A stretch of 45,326 bases of DNA from Gemmatimonadota bacterium. GTDB lineage: Bacteria > Gemmatimonadota > Gemmatimonadetes > Gemmatimonadales > Gemmatimonadaceae. Below the pieces are notes generated by a model. That model did no database searches. It was not told where the DNA came from and saw only the letters and a program-made list of their open reading frames with translations. The stretch's first letter is position 1. Every line of letters starts with the position of its first letter. The position numbers and the translations under genes are program-made. The stretch covers positions 1 to 45,326 of the forward strand of contig VHBO01000013.1 in the NCBI GenBank assembly GCA_016871895.1, read 5' to 3'. Positions 32,261 to 39,591 of the stretch are shown here, in pieces.

Positions 32261-32716
32261 ATGCGCATCACGACGTGGGCCGAGTACGGGGTCATCTGCG
32301 CGCTGCACCTCGCGCGCCGCACCGAGGAGGGGCCCGTGACCGGCCGCGACATCGCCGCGCGGGAACGGCTCCCCGGGGATTATGTCGAACAGATTCTCCT
32401 CCGGCTCCGGCGGGCGGGGATCGTGCAGAGCACGCGCGGCGCGAAGGGGGGCTACGCGCTCGCGCGTCCGTCCGAGACGATCACCGTCCGGGAGATCATC
32501 GCCGCCGCCGAGCTCGTGACGTTTGATTTACACTGCGACACGCACCCGCTCGACGCCGAGCGCTGTTCGCACTCGTGTGACTGTTCCATCCGGCCGGTCT
32601 GGATGATGCTGCAGAAGCGGATCGACGAGGTGCTGGACGGTGTCCGCCTGGCGGACCTGCTTGAGGCGGAGCCACAGGTGCGAGAGCGCGTCGGCCTGCC
32701 GGTGCTGCAGGGGTGA
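32261..32716 (+). CDS. Rrf2-family transcriptional regulator with cysteine cluster
   Basis: A 151-residue winged-helix regulator of the Rrf2 group (IscR, NsrR, RirA), which often senses Fe-S status or nitric oxide. 'MRITTWAEYGVICALHLARR' opens the domain, and 'VEQILLRLRRAGIVQSTRGAKGGY', cited in part as 'LRRAGIVQSTRGAKGGY', is the recognition region. Cysteines occur in the cluster segment 'HCDTHPLDAERCSHSCDCSI': four cysteines with spacing 9, 3 and 1, unlike the three-Cys IscR form. ATG 32261 starts the conserved domain; the GTG-led extension upstream is doubtful. An A-type Fe-S carrier elsewhere in the window would fit a link to Fe-S homeostasis, but no operator is proven. Confidence 0.88.
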   Translation: MRITTWAEYGVICALHLARRTEEGPVTGRDIAARERLPGDYVEQILLRLRRAGIVQSTRGAKGGYALARPSETITVREIIAAAELVTFDLHCDTHPLDAERCSHSCDCSIRPVWMMLQKRIDEVLDGVRLADLLEAEPQVRERVGLPVLQG

Positions 32717-32717
32717 A

Positions 32718-32760
32718 CGACGACGCGCCGCCCCCGGTGGGGAGCGGCGCGTGATCGTCG
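32718..32760. terminator. large GC hairpin between Rrf2 gene and tRNA-Leu
   Basis: Nested stems: CGACG/CGTCG outside, a perfect 9-bp ACGCGCCGC/GCGGCGCGT, and CCCC/GGGG inside on a 3-nt loop with a bulged A. It lies 2 nt after the Rrf2 stop and 15 nt beyond the tRNA-Leu 3' end, so it can serve both strands. There is no T run. Confidence 0.6.
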
Positions 32761-32775
32761 AACCGGTGCCTCGAG

Positions 32776-32859
32776 TGCCGAAGGGGGGACTCGAACCCCC
32801 ACGGGCGTACGCCCACTGCGCCCTGAACGCAGCGCGTCTACCAATTCCACCACTTCGGC
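32776..32859 (-). tRNA. tRNA-Leu (anticodon CAG)
   Basis: Read on the minus strand the sequence folds as a class II tRNA with a long variable arm. The acceptor stem is GCCGAAG/CTTCGGC, the D arm contains GGTAGACGC, the anticodon loop TTCAGGG carries CAG on a CTGCG/CGCAG stem, and the T arm has GGTTCGAGTCC. The discriminator is A; CCA is not encoded. It is convergent with the Rrf2 gene. Confidence 0.97.
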
Positions 32860-32868
32860 GAAGTGCGG

Positions 32869-32897
32869 AACGTACCGGCGCGCGATACCCAAGTCAA
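32869..32897 (-). promoter_or_regulatory. promoter of tRNA-Leu (TTGACT, 17 bp, TACGTT)
   Basis: On the minus strand a -35 TTGACT (32897-32892) and a -10 TACGTT (32874-32869) are separated by exactly 17 bp. The mature tRNA begins 9 nt after the -10 box. This is the clearest promoter in the window, and its -10 is of the TA-N2-TT kind, which supports the other boxes of this form. Confidence 0.75.
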
Positions 32898-32923
32898 CGT
32901 TCGGTCGTCATCCTTCAGGCGAG

Positions 32924-34717
32924 ATGACCAAGCCACGGACCGACGAGGGGATCGCGACGATCGCCCGCAATGCACGTGCCCGCCACGACTACGAGATCCT
33001 CGAGACGTGGGAGGCCGGCATTATGCTGCTCGGCACCGAGGTGAAGTCGCTGCGCGATGGGCGGGCCCAGATCACGGACGCGTACGCGGTCGTGAAGGAT
33101 GGGGAGGTCTGGCTGCTCAACGCGCACATCGCCCCGTACTCGCACGGCAACGTGTGGAACCACGAACCGACCCGAAGCCGCAAGCTCCTCCTGCACGCGC
33201 GGGAGATCCGCAAGCTGATCGGGGCGGTCGAACGCAAGGGGCTCACGCTCGTGGCACTCGAACTCTATTTCAAAGACGGCCGCGCGAAGGTCCGCATCGG
33301 ACTCGCCCGCGGCAAGAAGCTCCACGACAAGCGTGCCGATGCACGCGAACGCGATGCGAAGCGCGAGATGGCGCGCGCGGTCCGTACCGTGAAGGGGCTC
33401 GTCCTGGCGCTCGCACTCGGCCTGGCGATGCCGCTCGTCGCGGCACCGCCAGGCCCCGTGATCCGCGTGCGGAGTGCCGCGGGGGACACGGCGGTCGCCG
33501 TGGTGGCGAGTCCCTCCGGCGGTGCCGTGCGCGCGGATGTCGTCGCGCGTCTCCTCGGCGGGGCACTCGAGGTGCGTGGACCCGGGCGCTGGCGGCTGGC
33601 GATTGGGGGCGCTGCGTTCGATCTCGAGGCGGGATCTCCGTTCGCCGCGTACAACGGTTTCCCTCTGCCGCTCGTCGAGTCCCCGCGGTTGGTCGATGGG
33701 GCGCCTGCCGTCCCGCTGCAACTCTTTAGCGAGATTCTCCCGCGATTCGACGTTGGCGTGCGATGGGATCGCACCGCAGGAGCGCTGCATCGTGACCGGC
33801 AGGGGACGGTCGCGCGCGTGGCGCCGGTGGACGAGGGGCGGCCGGACCGCGCCGCTGCTCCGCGCGCCGAATCCACCAGACGCGATGGCAGTGGGGTCGC
33901 GGCCGAGGGGGCGCTCGGGGCCGCGGCGGCGCTCGGCGCCGGGAGCGAGGCGGCGGGTCGCACATCCCCGGCCCCGCGCCTCTCTCGATCGTACACCGTC
34001 GTCGTGGACGCCGGGCACGGCGGACGCGACCCCGGTATGCGTGGCGCCGTCGTCGACGGCCGCGCGCTGAGCGAGGCCCGGATCACCCTCGAGATCGCGA
34101 AACGCGTCAAGGCGGAACTCGAGGCGCTCGGGCTCCGGGTGCTGATGACCCGCACGACGGATACTCTGATCAATCTCTTCCATCGCGGCCCGATCGCGAA
34201 CCGCGCGAGCGGCGACCTCTTCGTCTCCGTGCACGTAAACGCGGCCAATCCGAAGTGGAACAATCCCACGGCGGCGCGTGGCTTCGAGACATTCTATCTC
34301 TCGACGGCACGGACCGAGGATGAAGCGCACGTCGCCGCGATGGAAAACGACGTCGTCCATTTTGAGACTGAGGCCGATGCGCCCCGTGGCAACGATGCGC
34401 TCGCCTTCATCCTGAACGACCTAGCTCGGAACGAGCATCTGCGGGAGTCGAAGGAGATCGCGGCGGTGGTGCAGCGCCGGCTCGCCGGGATCCACCCGGG
34501 GCCGAATCGCGGGGTGAAGCAGGCCGGCCTCGCCGTCCTGTCCACGGCGTATATGCCGGCGGTGCTCGTCGAGGTCGGCTTCGGGTCCAACCCCGCGGAG
34601 GCGCGGTGGATGTCGAGCGACGCGGGGCAGGCCGATGCCGCGCGCGCCATCGCCGAGGCGGCGCACGAATATCTCGTCGACTACGACCGGCGGCGCGCCC
34701 GGCCTGCCACGCGATGA
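32924..34717 (+). CDS. SmpB fused in frame to N-acetylmuramoyl-L-alanine amidase
   Basis: A 597-codon uninterrupted frame with two unrelated modules. Residues 1-155 are SmpB, the tmRNA-binding protein of ribosome rescue: '[19 protein letters not shown]', 'IAPYSHGN', '[19 protein letters not shown]', and the complete basic tail '[18 protein letters not shown]'. From codon 156 (GTG 33389) a perfect signal peptide follows ('[18 protein letters not shown]'). Next is a copper-amine-oxidase-N-like domain (about 180-280), a low-complexity linker, and an Amidase_3 domain. That domain has zinc His365 ('[10 protein letters not shown]'), 'FVSVHVNA' and the Glu in '[11 protein letters not shown]'. SmpB acts in the cytoplasm and the amidase outside it, so one chain is puzzling. 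Internal initiation or a lost stop is likely. Confidence 0.8.
   Translation: MTKPRTDEGIATIARNARARHDYEILETWEAGIMLLGTEVKSLRDGRAQITDAYAVVKDGEVWLLNAHIAPYSHGNVWNHEPTRSRKLLLHAREIRKLIGAVERKGLTLVALELYFKDGRAKVRIGLARGKKLHDKRADARERDAKREMARAVRTVKGLVLALALGLAMPLVAAPPGPVIRVRSAAGDTAVAVVASPSGGAVRADVVARLLGGALEVRGPGRWRLAIGGAAFDLEAGSPFAAYNGFPLPLVESPRLVDGAPAVPLQLFSEILPRFDVGVRWDRTAGALHRDRQGTVARVAPVDEGRPDRAAAPRAESTRRDGSGVAAEGALGAAAALGAGSEAAGRTSPAPRLSRSYTVVVDAGHGGRDPGMRGAVVDGRALSEARITLEIAKRVKAELEALGLRVLMTRTTDTLINLFHRGPIANRASGDLFVSVHVNAANPKWNNPTAARGFETFYLSTARTEDEAHVAAMENDVVHFETEADAPRGNDALAFILNDLARNEHLRESKEIAAVVQRRLAGIHPGPNRGVKQAGLAVLSTAYMPAVLVEVGFGSNPAEARWMSSDAGQADAARAIAEAAHEYLVDYDRRRARPATR
33389..34717 (+). other. 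possible separate amidase reading from internal GTG
   Basis: Starting at GTG 33389, the same frame yields a complete 442-residue exported Amidase_3 protein with its signal peptide at the very N-terminus. The GTG sits in GTGA, and the TGA (33390-33392) lies one frame away from SmpB. GTGA start-stop overlaps are frequent in this genome, so this looks like an original SmpB-stop/amidase-start junction in which SmpB has slipped into frame. There is no Shine-Dalgarno sequence before the GTG. Offered as an alternative to the fusion. Confidence 0.5.
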
Positions 34718-34742
34718 CCGCCCTCGTCCACCGCCCGTCCCG

Positions 34743-35666
34743 ATGACCGATCTCAGCACGCGCCTCGGCGCACTCATGCTGCAGAACCCGATCCTCCTCG
34801 CGTCGGGGACCGCCGCGTATGGGCGTGAGCTCGCGGACGTGATGGACCTTGAATCGCTCGGTGGGTTCGTGACGAAGGCGGTGAGCGTTGAGCCGAGGGC
34901 CGGCGCGCCCGCGCCGCGCGTCGCGGACTTCGATGGCGGGATGATCAATGCCGTCGGGCTCGCCAACCCCGGCGTCGAGTCCGTCTGCGCCGAGGATCTC
35001 CCGTGGATCGCGTCGCACGTGCGGCGCCCCCGGGTGCTCGTCAACGTCGTCGGGCGCGAGGCGGCGGACTTCGGCGCGGTCGTCGCGCGGATGGACGGCG
35101 AACCGGGGTTCCACGGGTTCGAGCTCAACGTCAGCTGTCCGAACGTGAAGCAGGGGGGGGTGGAGTTCGGGGCGGACCCCGAGGCGCTGCGTGTCGTGGT
35201 GTCTGGCGCGCGTGCCGCGACCCGGAAGCCGATCTTCGTGAAGCTCTCGCCGACGCTGCCGCGCGTTGGCGAGGTCGCGCGCCAGGCGGTCGATGCCGGC
35301 GCCGACGGCATCACGGTCATCAACACGATCCCGGGGCTCGTCGTCGACCTGGAGCGCCGCCGGCCGATGCTCGGCTTCGGCAGCGGCGGGGTGAGCGGCC
35401 CTGGCCTCCTCGCCGTCGGCGTGCTCGCGACGTGGCGGGTGCGGCAGGCCGTCTCGGTGCCGATTATCGGGGCCGGTGGGGTGCAGCACGCCACCGACGC
35501 CCTGCAGTACCTGATGGCGGGCGCCTCCGCGGTGGCGATCGGTACCGCGGGCCTCGCCGACCCGAAGCTGCCGGGCCGGGTGATCCGCGACCTCGGCCGG
35601 TGGACCGAGCGGCATCGGGTCGCTCGGCTTGCGGATATCATCGGAACGCTGGAGTGGCCGTCGTGA
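34743..35666 (+). CDS. pyrD: dihydroorotate dehydrogenase, class 1B type
   Basis: A 307-residue FMN enzyme of pyrimidine synthesis that oxidises dihydroorotate to orotate. Class 1 features are seen: 'NPILLASGTAAYG', 'NAVGLANPG', the catalytic Cys in 'ELNVSCPNVKQGG', 'KLSPTLP', 'VINTIPGL' and 'IGAGGVQHATDALQYLMAGA'. Class 1B enzymes use the PyrK Fe-S/FAD partner and NAD; no pyrK lies next to it here. ATG 34743 begins 26 nt after the amidase stop, and the stop overlaps pyrF (GTGA). Confidence 0.93.
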   Translation: MTDLSTRLGALMLQNPILLASGTAAYGRELADVMDLESLGGFVTKAVSVEPRAGAPAPRVADFDGGMINAVGLANPGVESVCAEDLPWIASHVRRPRVLVNVVGREAADFGAVVARMDGEPGFHGFELNVSCPNVKQGGVEFGADPEALRVVVSGARAATRKPIFVKLSPTLPRVGEVARQAVDAGADGITVINTIPGLVVDLERRRPMLGFGSGGVSGPGLLAVGVLATWRVRQAVSVPIIGAGGVQHATDALQYLMAGASAVAIGTAGLADPKLPGRVIRDLGRWTERHRVARLADIIGTLEWPS

Positions 35667-36394
35667 ACGTGTCGCCGCTGCGGGCACAGCCCGTCATCGC
35701 CTTGGATGTGCCTGACCTCCCGAGTGCGCTCGCCCTCGTGGAGCGATTGGGGCCCGACGGCGACTTCGTGAAGGTCGGACTCGAGCTCTTCACCGCCGCC
35801 GGGCCCGCGGTCGTCGAGGCGATGCATCGGCAGGGGCGCCGGGTCTTCCTCGACCTGAAGCTGCACGACATCCCGAACACCGTGCGTGGGGCGGCGCGCA
35901 GCGCCGCCGCGATGGGGGTGTCACTACTGACCGTGCACGGCTACGGCGGTGCCGCCATGGTGGAGGCGGCGGTCCAGGGTGCGGCCGAGGGAGGGGTGGT
36001 GGGGGTGGCGGGCGGCGGGACGGGGATTCTGGTGGTCACCGTGCTGACGAGCCACACCGCGGCCGATCTGGGCGTGACACTCGGTCGCGAGACCCCGGAG
36101 GTCGGGGCGGAGGTGATCCGTCTGGCCGGAGTCGCGGAGGTCGCCGGTGCGCACGGGGTCGTCTGTTCGGGCCACGAGGTGGCGGCGGTCCGGTCGACGT
36201 ACCCTGGGCTGCATCCGTTGGTGCCGGGGATCCGGCTCCCCGGAGGCGCGGCGCACGATCAGGCCCGGATCACGACGCCGGAGCGGGCGGCGGCGGATGG
36301 GGCGGCGTACCTGGTACTCGGCCGGGCGGTGACGGGGGCGTCGGAGCCGGCGGCGGTGCTCCGGGGGATCCGGGAGAGCCTGGCGGGACGCTGA
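35663..36394 (+). CDS. pyrF: orotidine 5'-phosphate decarboxylase
   Basis: A 243-residue TIM-barrel enzyme giving UMP, the last step of pyrimidine synthesis. The catalytic D-x-K-x2-D motif is 'FLDLKLHDIPNT'. Further motifs are 'VIALDVPDLPSAL', 'KVGLELF', 'LLTVHGYGG' and 'VPGIRLPGG'. GTG 35663 has GGAG 8 nt upstream and overlaps the pyrD stop by 4 nt, so the two steps are coupled. A Gly/Val-rich insert near 'GVVGVAGGGTG' is slightly longer than usual. Confidence 0.93.
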   Translation: MNVSPLRAQPVIALDVPDLPSALALVERLGPDGDFVKVGLELFTAAGPAVVEAMHRQGRRVFLDLKLHDIPNTVRGAARSAAAMGVSLLTVHGYGGAAMVEAAVQGAAEGGVVGVAGGGTGILVVTVLTSHTAADLGVTLGRETPEVGAEVIRLAGVAEVAGAHGVVCSGHEVAAVRSTYPGLHPLVPGIRLPGGAAHDQARITTPERAAADGAAYLVLGRAVTGASEPAAVLRGIRESLAGR

Positions 36395-36422
36395 AGGCCG
36401 CATTTCGGTACATGTCGGTCCG

Positions 36423-36481
36423 CCACTTGTGTCAAGTGGCCGGGCCCGCTAAGCTATGGGGCTGGCCGAAAACCGGTCAGC
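36423..36481 (+). promoter_or_regulatory. inverted repeat over -35 box and leader hairpin before rpmJ
   Basis: CCACTTG/CAAGTGG (36423-36429, 36433-36439) is a perfect 7-bp dyad centred on the proposed -35 box, so a bound protein could block the promoter. Downstream, GCTGGCCG/CGGTCAGC (36461-36468, 36474-36481) forms an 8-bp hairpin with one wobble pair near the predicted transcript start. The hairpin might be a target for autoregulation by a ribosomal protein. Confidence 0.4.
36427..36455 (+). promoter_or_regulatory. promoter of the ribosomal alpha operon (TTGTGT, 17 bp, TAAGCT)
   Basis: A -35 TTGTGT (36427-36432) and a -10 TAAGCT (36450-36455) with an exact 17-bp spacer lie in the 135-bp gap before rpmJ. 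The -35 overlaps the centre of a 7-bp inverted repeat. Expected for a strong operon, though each box matches the consensus only partly. Confidence 0.5.
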
Positions 36482-36529
36482 GCAAGCATTTGCGGGCGGC
36501 GACGCCCTCACGTCCCTTCGGAGTCCTCA

Positions 36530-36646
36530 GTGAAAGTTCGCAGCAGCGTGAAGCCGATCTGTGAGCATTGCAAGGTGGTCAAGCGGGCGGGTGTGACGCG
36601 GATCATCTGCAAGCGCAATCCCAAGCACAAGCAGCGGCAGGGGTAA
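36530..36646 (+). CDS. rpmJ: 50S ribosomal protein L36
   Basis: A 38-residue zinc-ribbon ribosomal protein, too short for many gene finders. It begins '[15 protein letters not shown]' and ends 'NPKHKQRQG', matching L36 throughout. Zinc ligands Cys11, Cys14, Cys27 and His33 are present. The start codon is GTG with GGAG 6 nt upstream. First gene of the alpha operon; infA does not precede it here. Confidence 0.95.
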   Translation: MKVRSSVKPICEHCKVVKRAGVTRIICKRNPKHKQRQG

Positions 36647-36653
36647 TCAGACC

Positions 36654-37031
36654 ATGGCACGTATTTCCGGCGTGGACCTCCCGCGCGACAAGAAGGTCGA
36701 GATCGGCCTGACCTACATCTTCGGCATCGGCCGCGTGCTCGCGCGCCGCATCCTCGCGGCGACGGGCGTGAGCCCGGAGCAGCGAATCCGCGATCTCTCC
36801 GACGCGGACGTGAACAAGCTCCGTCAGGAGATCGAGAAGCAGTACCGCGTCGAGGGTGCGCTCCGCACCGAGGTCGCGATGAACGTGAAGCGCCTGATGG
36901 ACATCGGCTCGTATCGTGGCACGCGGCACCGCCGCGGCCTGCCGGTCCGCGGGCAGCGCACGCACACGAACGCCCGCACCAAGAAGGGGCCGCGCCGCGC
37001 GATCGCGGGCAAGAAGAAGGTGACCAAGTAA
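36654..37031 (+). CDS. rpsM: 30S ribosomal protein S13
   Basis: A 125-residue S13: '[20 protein letters not shown]', '[13 protein letters not shown]', '[18 protein letters not shown]' and a Lys-rich C-terminal tail ('GKKKVTK') that reaches the P-site tRNA. It follows rpmJ by 7 nt, and its stop overlaps the rpsK start (TAATG), so both are coupled. Confidence 0.97.
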   Translation: MARISGVDLPRDKKVEIGLTYIFGIGRVLARRILAATGVSPEQRIRDLSDADVNKLRQEIEKQYRVEGALRTEVAMNVKRLMDIGSYRGTRHRRGLPVRGQRTHTNARTKKGPRRAIAGKKKVTK

Positions 37032-37408
37032 TGGCTCTCGGGAAGAAGACGAAGCGCGTGGTGGACGCCGAGGGGGTGGCGCACGTCAACGCGACGTTCA
37101 ACAACACGCTCATCACGATCACGGACGCGCACGGGAACGCCGTCTCGTGGGGCACGGCCGGCAAGGCCGGGTTCAAGGGGTCCAAGAAGAGCACCCCGTT
37201 CGCCGCGACCGTCGCGGGCGAGCAGTGCGCGCGCGAGGCGATGTCCGCCGGTGTGCGTCGGGTGCACGTCCGCGTGCAGGGGCCGGGCTCGGGTCGCGAG
37301 TCGGCGATCCAGGCGCTCGCCGCCGCGGGGCTCCAGGTCAAGTCGATCAAGGACGTGACGCCGATCCCGCACAACGGCTGCCGTCCCCCCAAGCGTCGGA
37401 GGGTCTGA
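37031..37408 (+). CDS. rpsK: 30S ribosomal protein S11
   Basis: A 125-residue S11: '[20 protein letters not shown]', '[20 protein letters not shown]', '[18 protein letters not shown]', '[18 protein letters not shown]'. Length and all blocks are standard. It sits at the platform of the 30S subunit near the Shine-Dalgarno helix. Start overlaps the rpsM stop by one base. Confidence 0.98.
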   Translation: MALGKKTKRVVDAEGVAHVNATFNNTLITITDAHGNAVSWGTAGKAGFKGSKKSTPFAATVAGEQCAREAMSAGVRRVHVRVQGPGSGRESAIQALAAAGLQVKSIKDVTPIPHNGCRPPKRRRV

Positions 37409-37411
37409 TCC

Positions 37412-38044
37412 ATGCGGTATACCGGTCCCAGCTGCCGGCAGTGCCGGCGCGAAGGTACGAAGCTCTTCCTGAAGGGCACCAAGTGCTTCACCGAGAAGTG
37501 CCCGGTGGAGCGGCGCCCGTACGCCCCCGGGCAGCACGGCCAGAACACGGCCCGTCGCCGCAAGGTGAGCGAGTATGCGAAGCAGCTGCGTGAGAAGCAG
37601 AAGATCAAGCGCATCTACGGGCTGAGCGAGCGGCAGTTCCGGAACACGTTCGAGCGGGTCTCGACCCTCCCGGGCGTCACCGGCCATAACCTCCTCGCGG
37701 CGCTCGAGAGCCGTCTCGACAACATCGTCTATCGCATGGGTTTCGCCGCGAGCCGCAAGGCGGCGCGTCAGCTCATCCGGCACCGGCACGTCGAGGTGAA
37801 CGGGAAGTCGGTGGACGTGCCGAGCTTCGTGGTGGAGCCGGGCCAGGAGGTCCGGGTGCGCCAGAAGTCGCGCGAGCTCGTCATCGTGCAGGCGGCCCTC
37901 GAGGTCGCGGCGCGTGGCGCCTCGCCGGCGTGGATCGCCGTCGACAAGGACACCTTTTCGGGCCGCATGCTCGAGCGTCCGCAGCGGCAGAGCATCCCGA
38001 TCGCGGCGCAGGAGCAGCTGGTCGTCGAGCTCTACTCGAAGTAA
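37412..38044 (+). CDS. rpsD: 30S ribosomal protein S4, zinc-binding (C+) form
   Basis: A 210-residue S4 that nucleates 30S assembly. The N-terminus has four cysteines (Cys8, Cys11, Cys25, Cys30; 'CRQCRREG' and 'KCFTEKC'), the zinc-bearing C+ form. The S4 RNA-binding domain is 'LESRLDNIVYRMGFAASRKAA', cited in part as 'LESRLDNIVYRMGFA', then 'LIRHRHVEVNGK'. In other bacteria S4 represses the alpha operon by binding a leader pseudoknot. Folding elements are seen before rpmJ and after this gene. Confidence 0.97.
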   Translation: MRYTGPSCRQCRREGTKLFLKGTKCFTEKCPVERRPYAPGQHGQNTARRRKVSEYAKQLREKQKIKRIYGLSERQFRNTFERVSTLPGVTGHNLLAALESRLDNIVYRMGFAASRKAARQLIRHRHVEVNGKSVDVPSFVVEPGQEVRVRQKSRELVIVQAALEVAARGASPAWIAVDKDTFSGRMLERPQRQSIPIAAQEQLVVELYSK

Positions 38045-38050
38045 GCACAC

Positions 38051-38100
38051 AGACTCCCTGACAGTCTCACGAGCGTACCGCGCGTCAGGGGCGGGGTACG
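38051..38100 (+). promoter_or_regulatory. mutually exclusive hairpins / possible pseudoknot before rpoA
   Basis: In the 108-bp rpsD-rpoA gap, CCCTGAC (38056-38062) pairs with GTCAGGG (38084-38090). Within its loop CGTACC (38074-38079) can pair with GGTACG (38095-38100), which gives an H-type pseudoknot. Alternatively AGACT/AGTCT (38051-38055, 38063-38067) forms a hairpin whose loop holds the whole first arm. Such competing folds could adjust rpoA expression. Chance pairing in GC-rich DNA is not excluded. Confidence 0.35.
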
Positions 38101-38152
38101 GCGTCGGTGGCGCTCCCGCGCCATCGTGACATCACTTCTCTCGAGGATTCCC

Positions 38153-39223
38153 ATGGCTACTACGATCGATCTCCGCGGGCTCGTCCGGCCGCAGCTCGTC
38201 GAGATGACGAAGCGCGAGGACCAGGCGAATGCGGCAGAGTTCCGCCTGCAGCCGCTGGAGCGCGGGTTCGGGCACACGCTCGGCAACAGCATGCGCCGCA
38301 TGCTGCTCTCCTCCCTCCGCGGCGCCGCCGTGTGGGGCTTCCGCATCGACGGCGTGCTCCACGAGCACCAGACCATCGTCGGCGTGGTCGAGGACGTCCA
38401 TCAGATCATCGCCAGCCTGAAGACCCTCGTGCTCGCGCTCGACGCGGACGTCGAAGAGGCGGTGCTCTCGGTGAAGGTCCGTAAGGCGGGGCCGGTGACC
38501 GCCGGCCAGCTTGACCTTCCGGCCGGGGTGCGCATCGTCGACGCTGCGCACCACATCCTGACGCTGCAGGACGCGCGCGACCTCTCGATCGAGCTCCACG
38601 TGAACAAGGGGCGCGGGTACGTCGAGGCCGAGCAGCACCCGGTCGACCGCTCTCTCCCCGTCGACCTCGTCCGCATCGATTCCATCTACTCGCCCGTGCG
38701 GCGCGTCAACTTCGCCGTGGCGGAGACGCGTGTCGGGCAGCGCACGGATTACGATCGCCTCACGCTGACGGTCGAGACGGATGGCACGGTGTCGCCTGAG
38801 GAGGCGGTGAGCTATGCCGCGGCCCTCGCGCAGACGCACTTCCAGTACTTCGCGAGCTTCGGTACCTCCGCCGCGGCCGCGGTCGCGGTGCCGGGTGCCG
38901 AGGGGAGCCCGGAGGGGGCCCGCCTCGCGGAGCTCCTCCGCACGCCGATCGACGAGCTCTCGCTCTCGGTCCGCTCGGTCAACTCGCTCAAGAACTCGAG
39001 CATCCGGTCGCTCGGGGACCTCGTGCGGCAGACCGAGACGCAGATCCTGCAGGTCAAGAATTTCGGCAAGAAGTCCCTCCAGGAGATCGCCGAGCTCCTC
39101 GAGAAGGAAGGACTCAATTTCGGGATGCGGTTCGAGGAGTCGCCGGACGGCGTGCGCGTGGTCGATTGGGGCACGCCGCCGAGCCGCGCCGCCGCGAACG
39201 CCCCTGACGACGAAGAGGAGTAG
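38153..39223 (+). CDS. rpoA: DNA-directed RNA polymerase subunit alpha
   Basis: A 356-residue alpha subunit, longer than the usual 310-340. The N-terminal assembly domain (1-about 240) has 'PLERGFGHTLGNSMRRMLLS', 'EDVHQIIASLKTL' and 'GYVEAEQHPVDRSLPVDLV', cited in part. After an Ala-rich linker, the C-terminal DNA- and activator-binding domain (about 265-330) reads 'PIDELSLSVRSVNSLKNSS', 'IRSLGDLVRQTE', 'NFGKKSLQEIAELLE'. The tail is acidic ('PDDEEE'). ATG 38153 has GAGG 6 nt upstream; an ATC/GTG start at 38126 is less likely. Confidence 0.97.
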   Translation: MATTIDLRGLVRPQLVEMTKREDQANAAEFRLQPLERGFGHTLGNSMRRMLLSSLRGAAVWGFRIDGVLHEHQTIVGVVEDVHQIIASLKTLVLALDADVEEAVLSVKVRKAGPVTAGQLDLPAGVRIVDAAHHILTLQDARDLSIELHVNKGRGYVEAEQHPVDRSLPVDLVRIDSIYSPVRRVNFAVAETRVGQRTDYDRLTLTVETDGTVSPEEAVSYAAALAQTHFQYFASFGTSAAAAVAVPGAEGSPEGARLAELLRTPIDELSLSVRSVNSLKNSSIRSLGDLVRQTETQILQVKNFGKKSLQEIAELLEKEGLNFGMRFEESPDGVRVVDWGTPPSRAAANAPDDEEE

Positions 39224-39228
39224 GACCC

Positions 39229-39588
39229 ATGCGTCACCGTAAGGCTGGGCGGAGTCTCCGCCGCACGTCGGAGCAGCGCCTGGCGCTCCTCCGCAACCTC
39301 GCGACCTCGCTCATCGAGCAGGGCGCCATCGAGACGACCGAAGCGAAGGCCAAGGAACTGCGGCCCTTCGTCGAGAAGCTCATCACCAAGGCGCGCGCCG
39401 GCACGCTGCACGCCCGCCGCCTCATCGCGCGCGACGTGCAGAAGCGTGGCGCCGCCGATAAGCTCTTCCAGGACGTCGCCCCGAAGCAGGCGGCGCGCCC
39501 CGGGGGGTACACGCGCATCCTCAAGACCGGCCACCGGAAGGGTGACGGCGCGGATATGGCGCGGATCGAAATCATCCAGGAGGGCTGA
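39229..39588 (+). CDS. rplQ: 50S ribosomal protein L17
   Basis: A 119-residue L17: 'MRHRKAGRSLRRTSEQRLAL', 'NLATSLIEQGAIETTEAKAK', 'FVEKLITKARAGTLHARRLI' and 'PGGYTRILKTGHRKGDGADM'. It lines the polypeptide exit tunnel rim. Five nt behind rpoA in the standard order, with an AGGAGTAGGA region before the ATG. Confidence 0.97.
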   Translation: MRHRKAGRSLRRTSEQRLALLRNLATSLIEQGAIETTEAKAKELRPFVEKLITKARAGTLHARRLIARDVQKRGAADKLFQDVAPKQAARPGGYTRILKTGHRKGDGADMARIEIIQEG

Positions 39589-39591
39589 CCC

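Noticed and set aside
32881-32923. Promoter for smpB on the plus strand
   Set aside because: I find no convincing boxes; the strong boxes here point to tRNA-Leu on the other strand.
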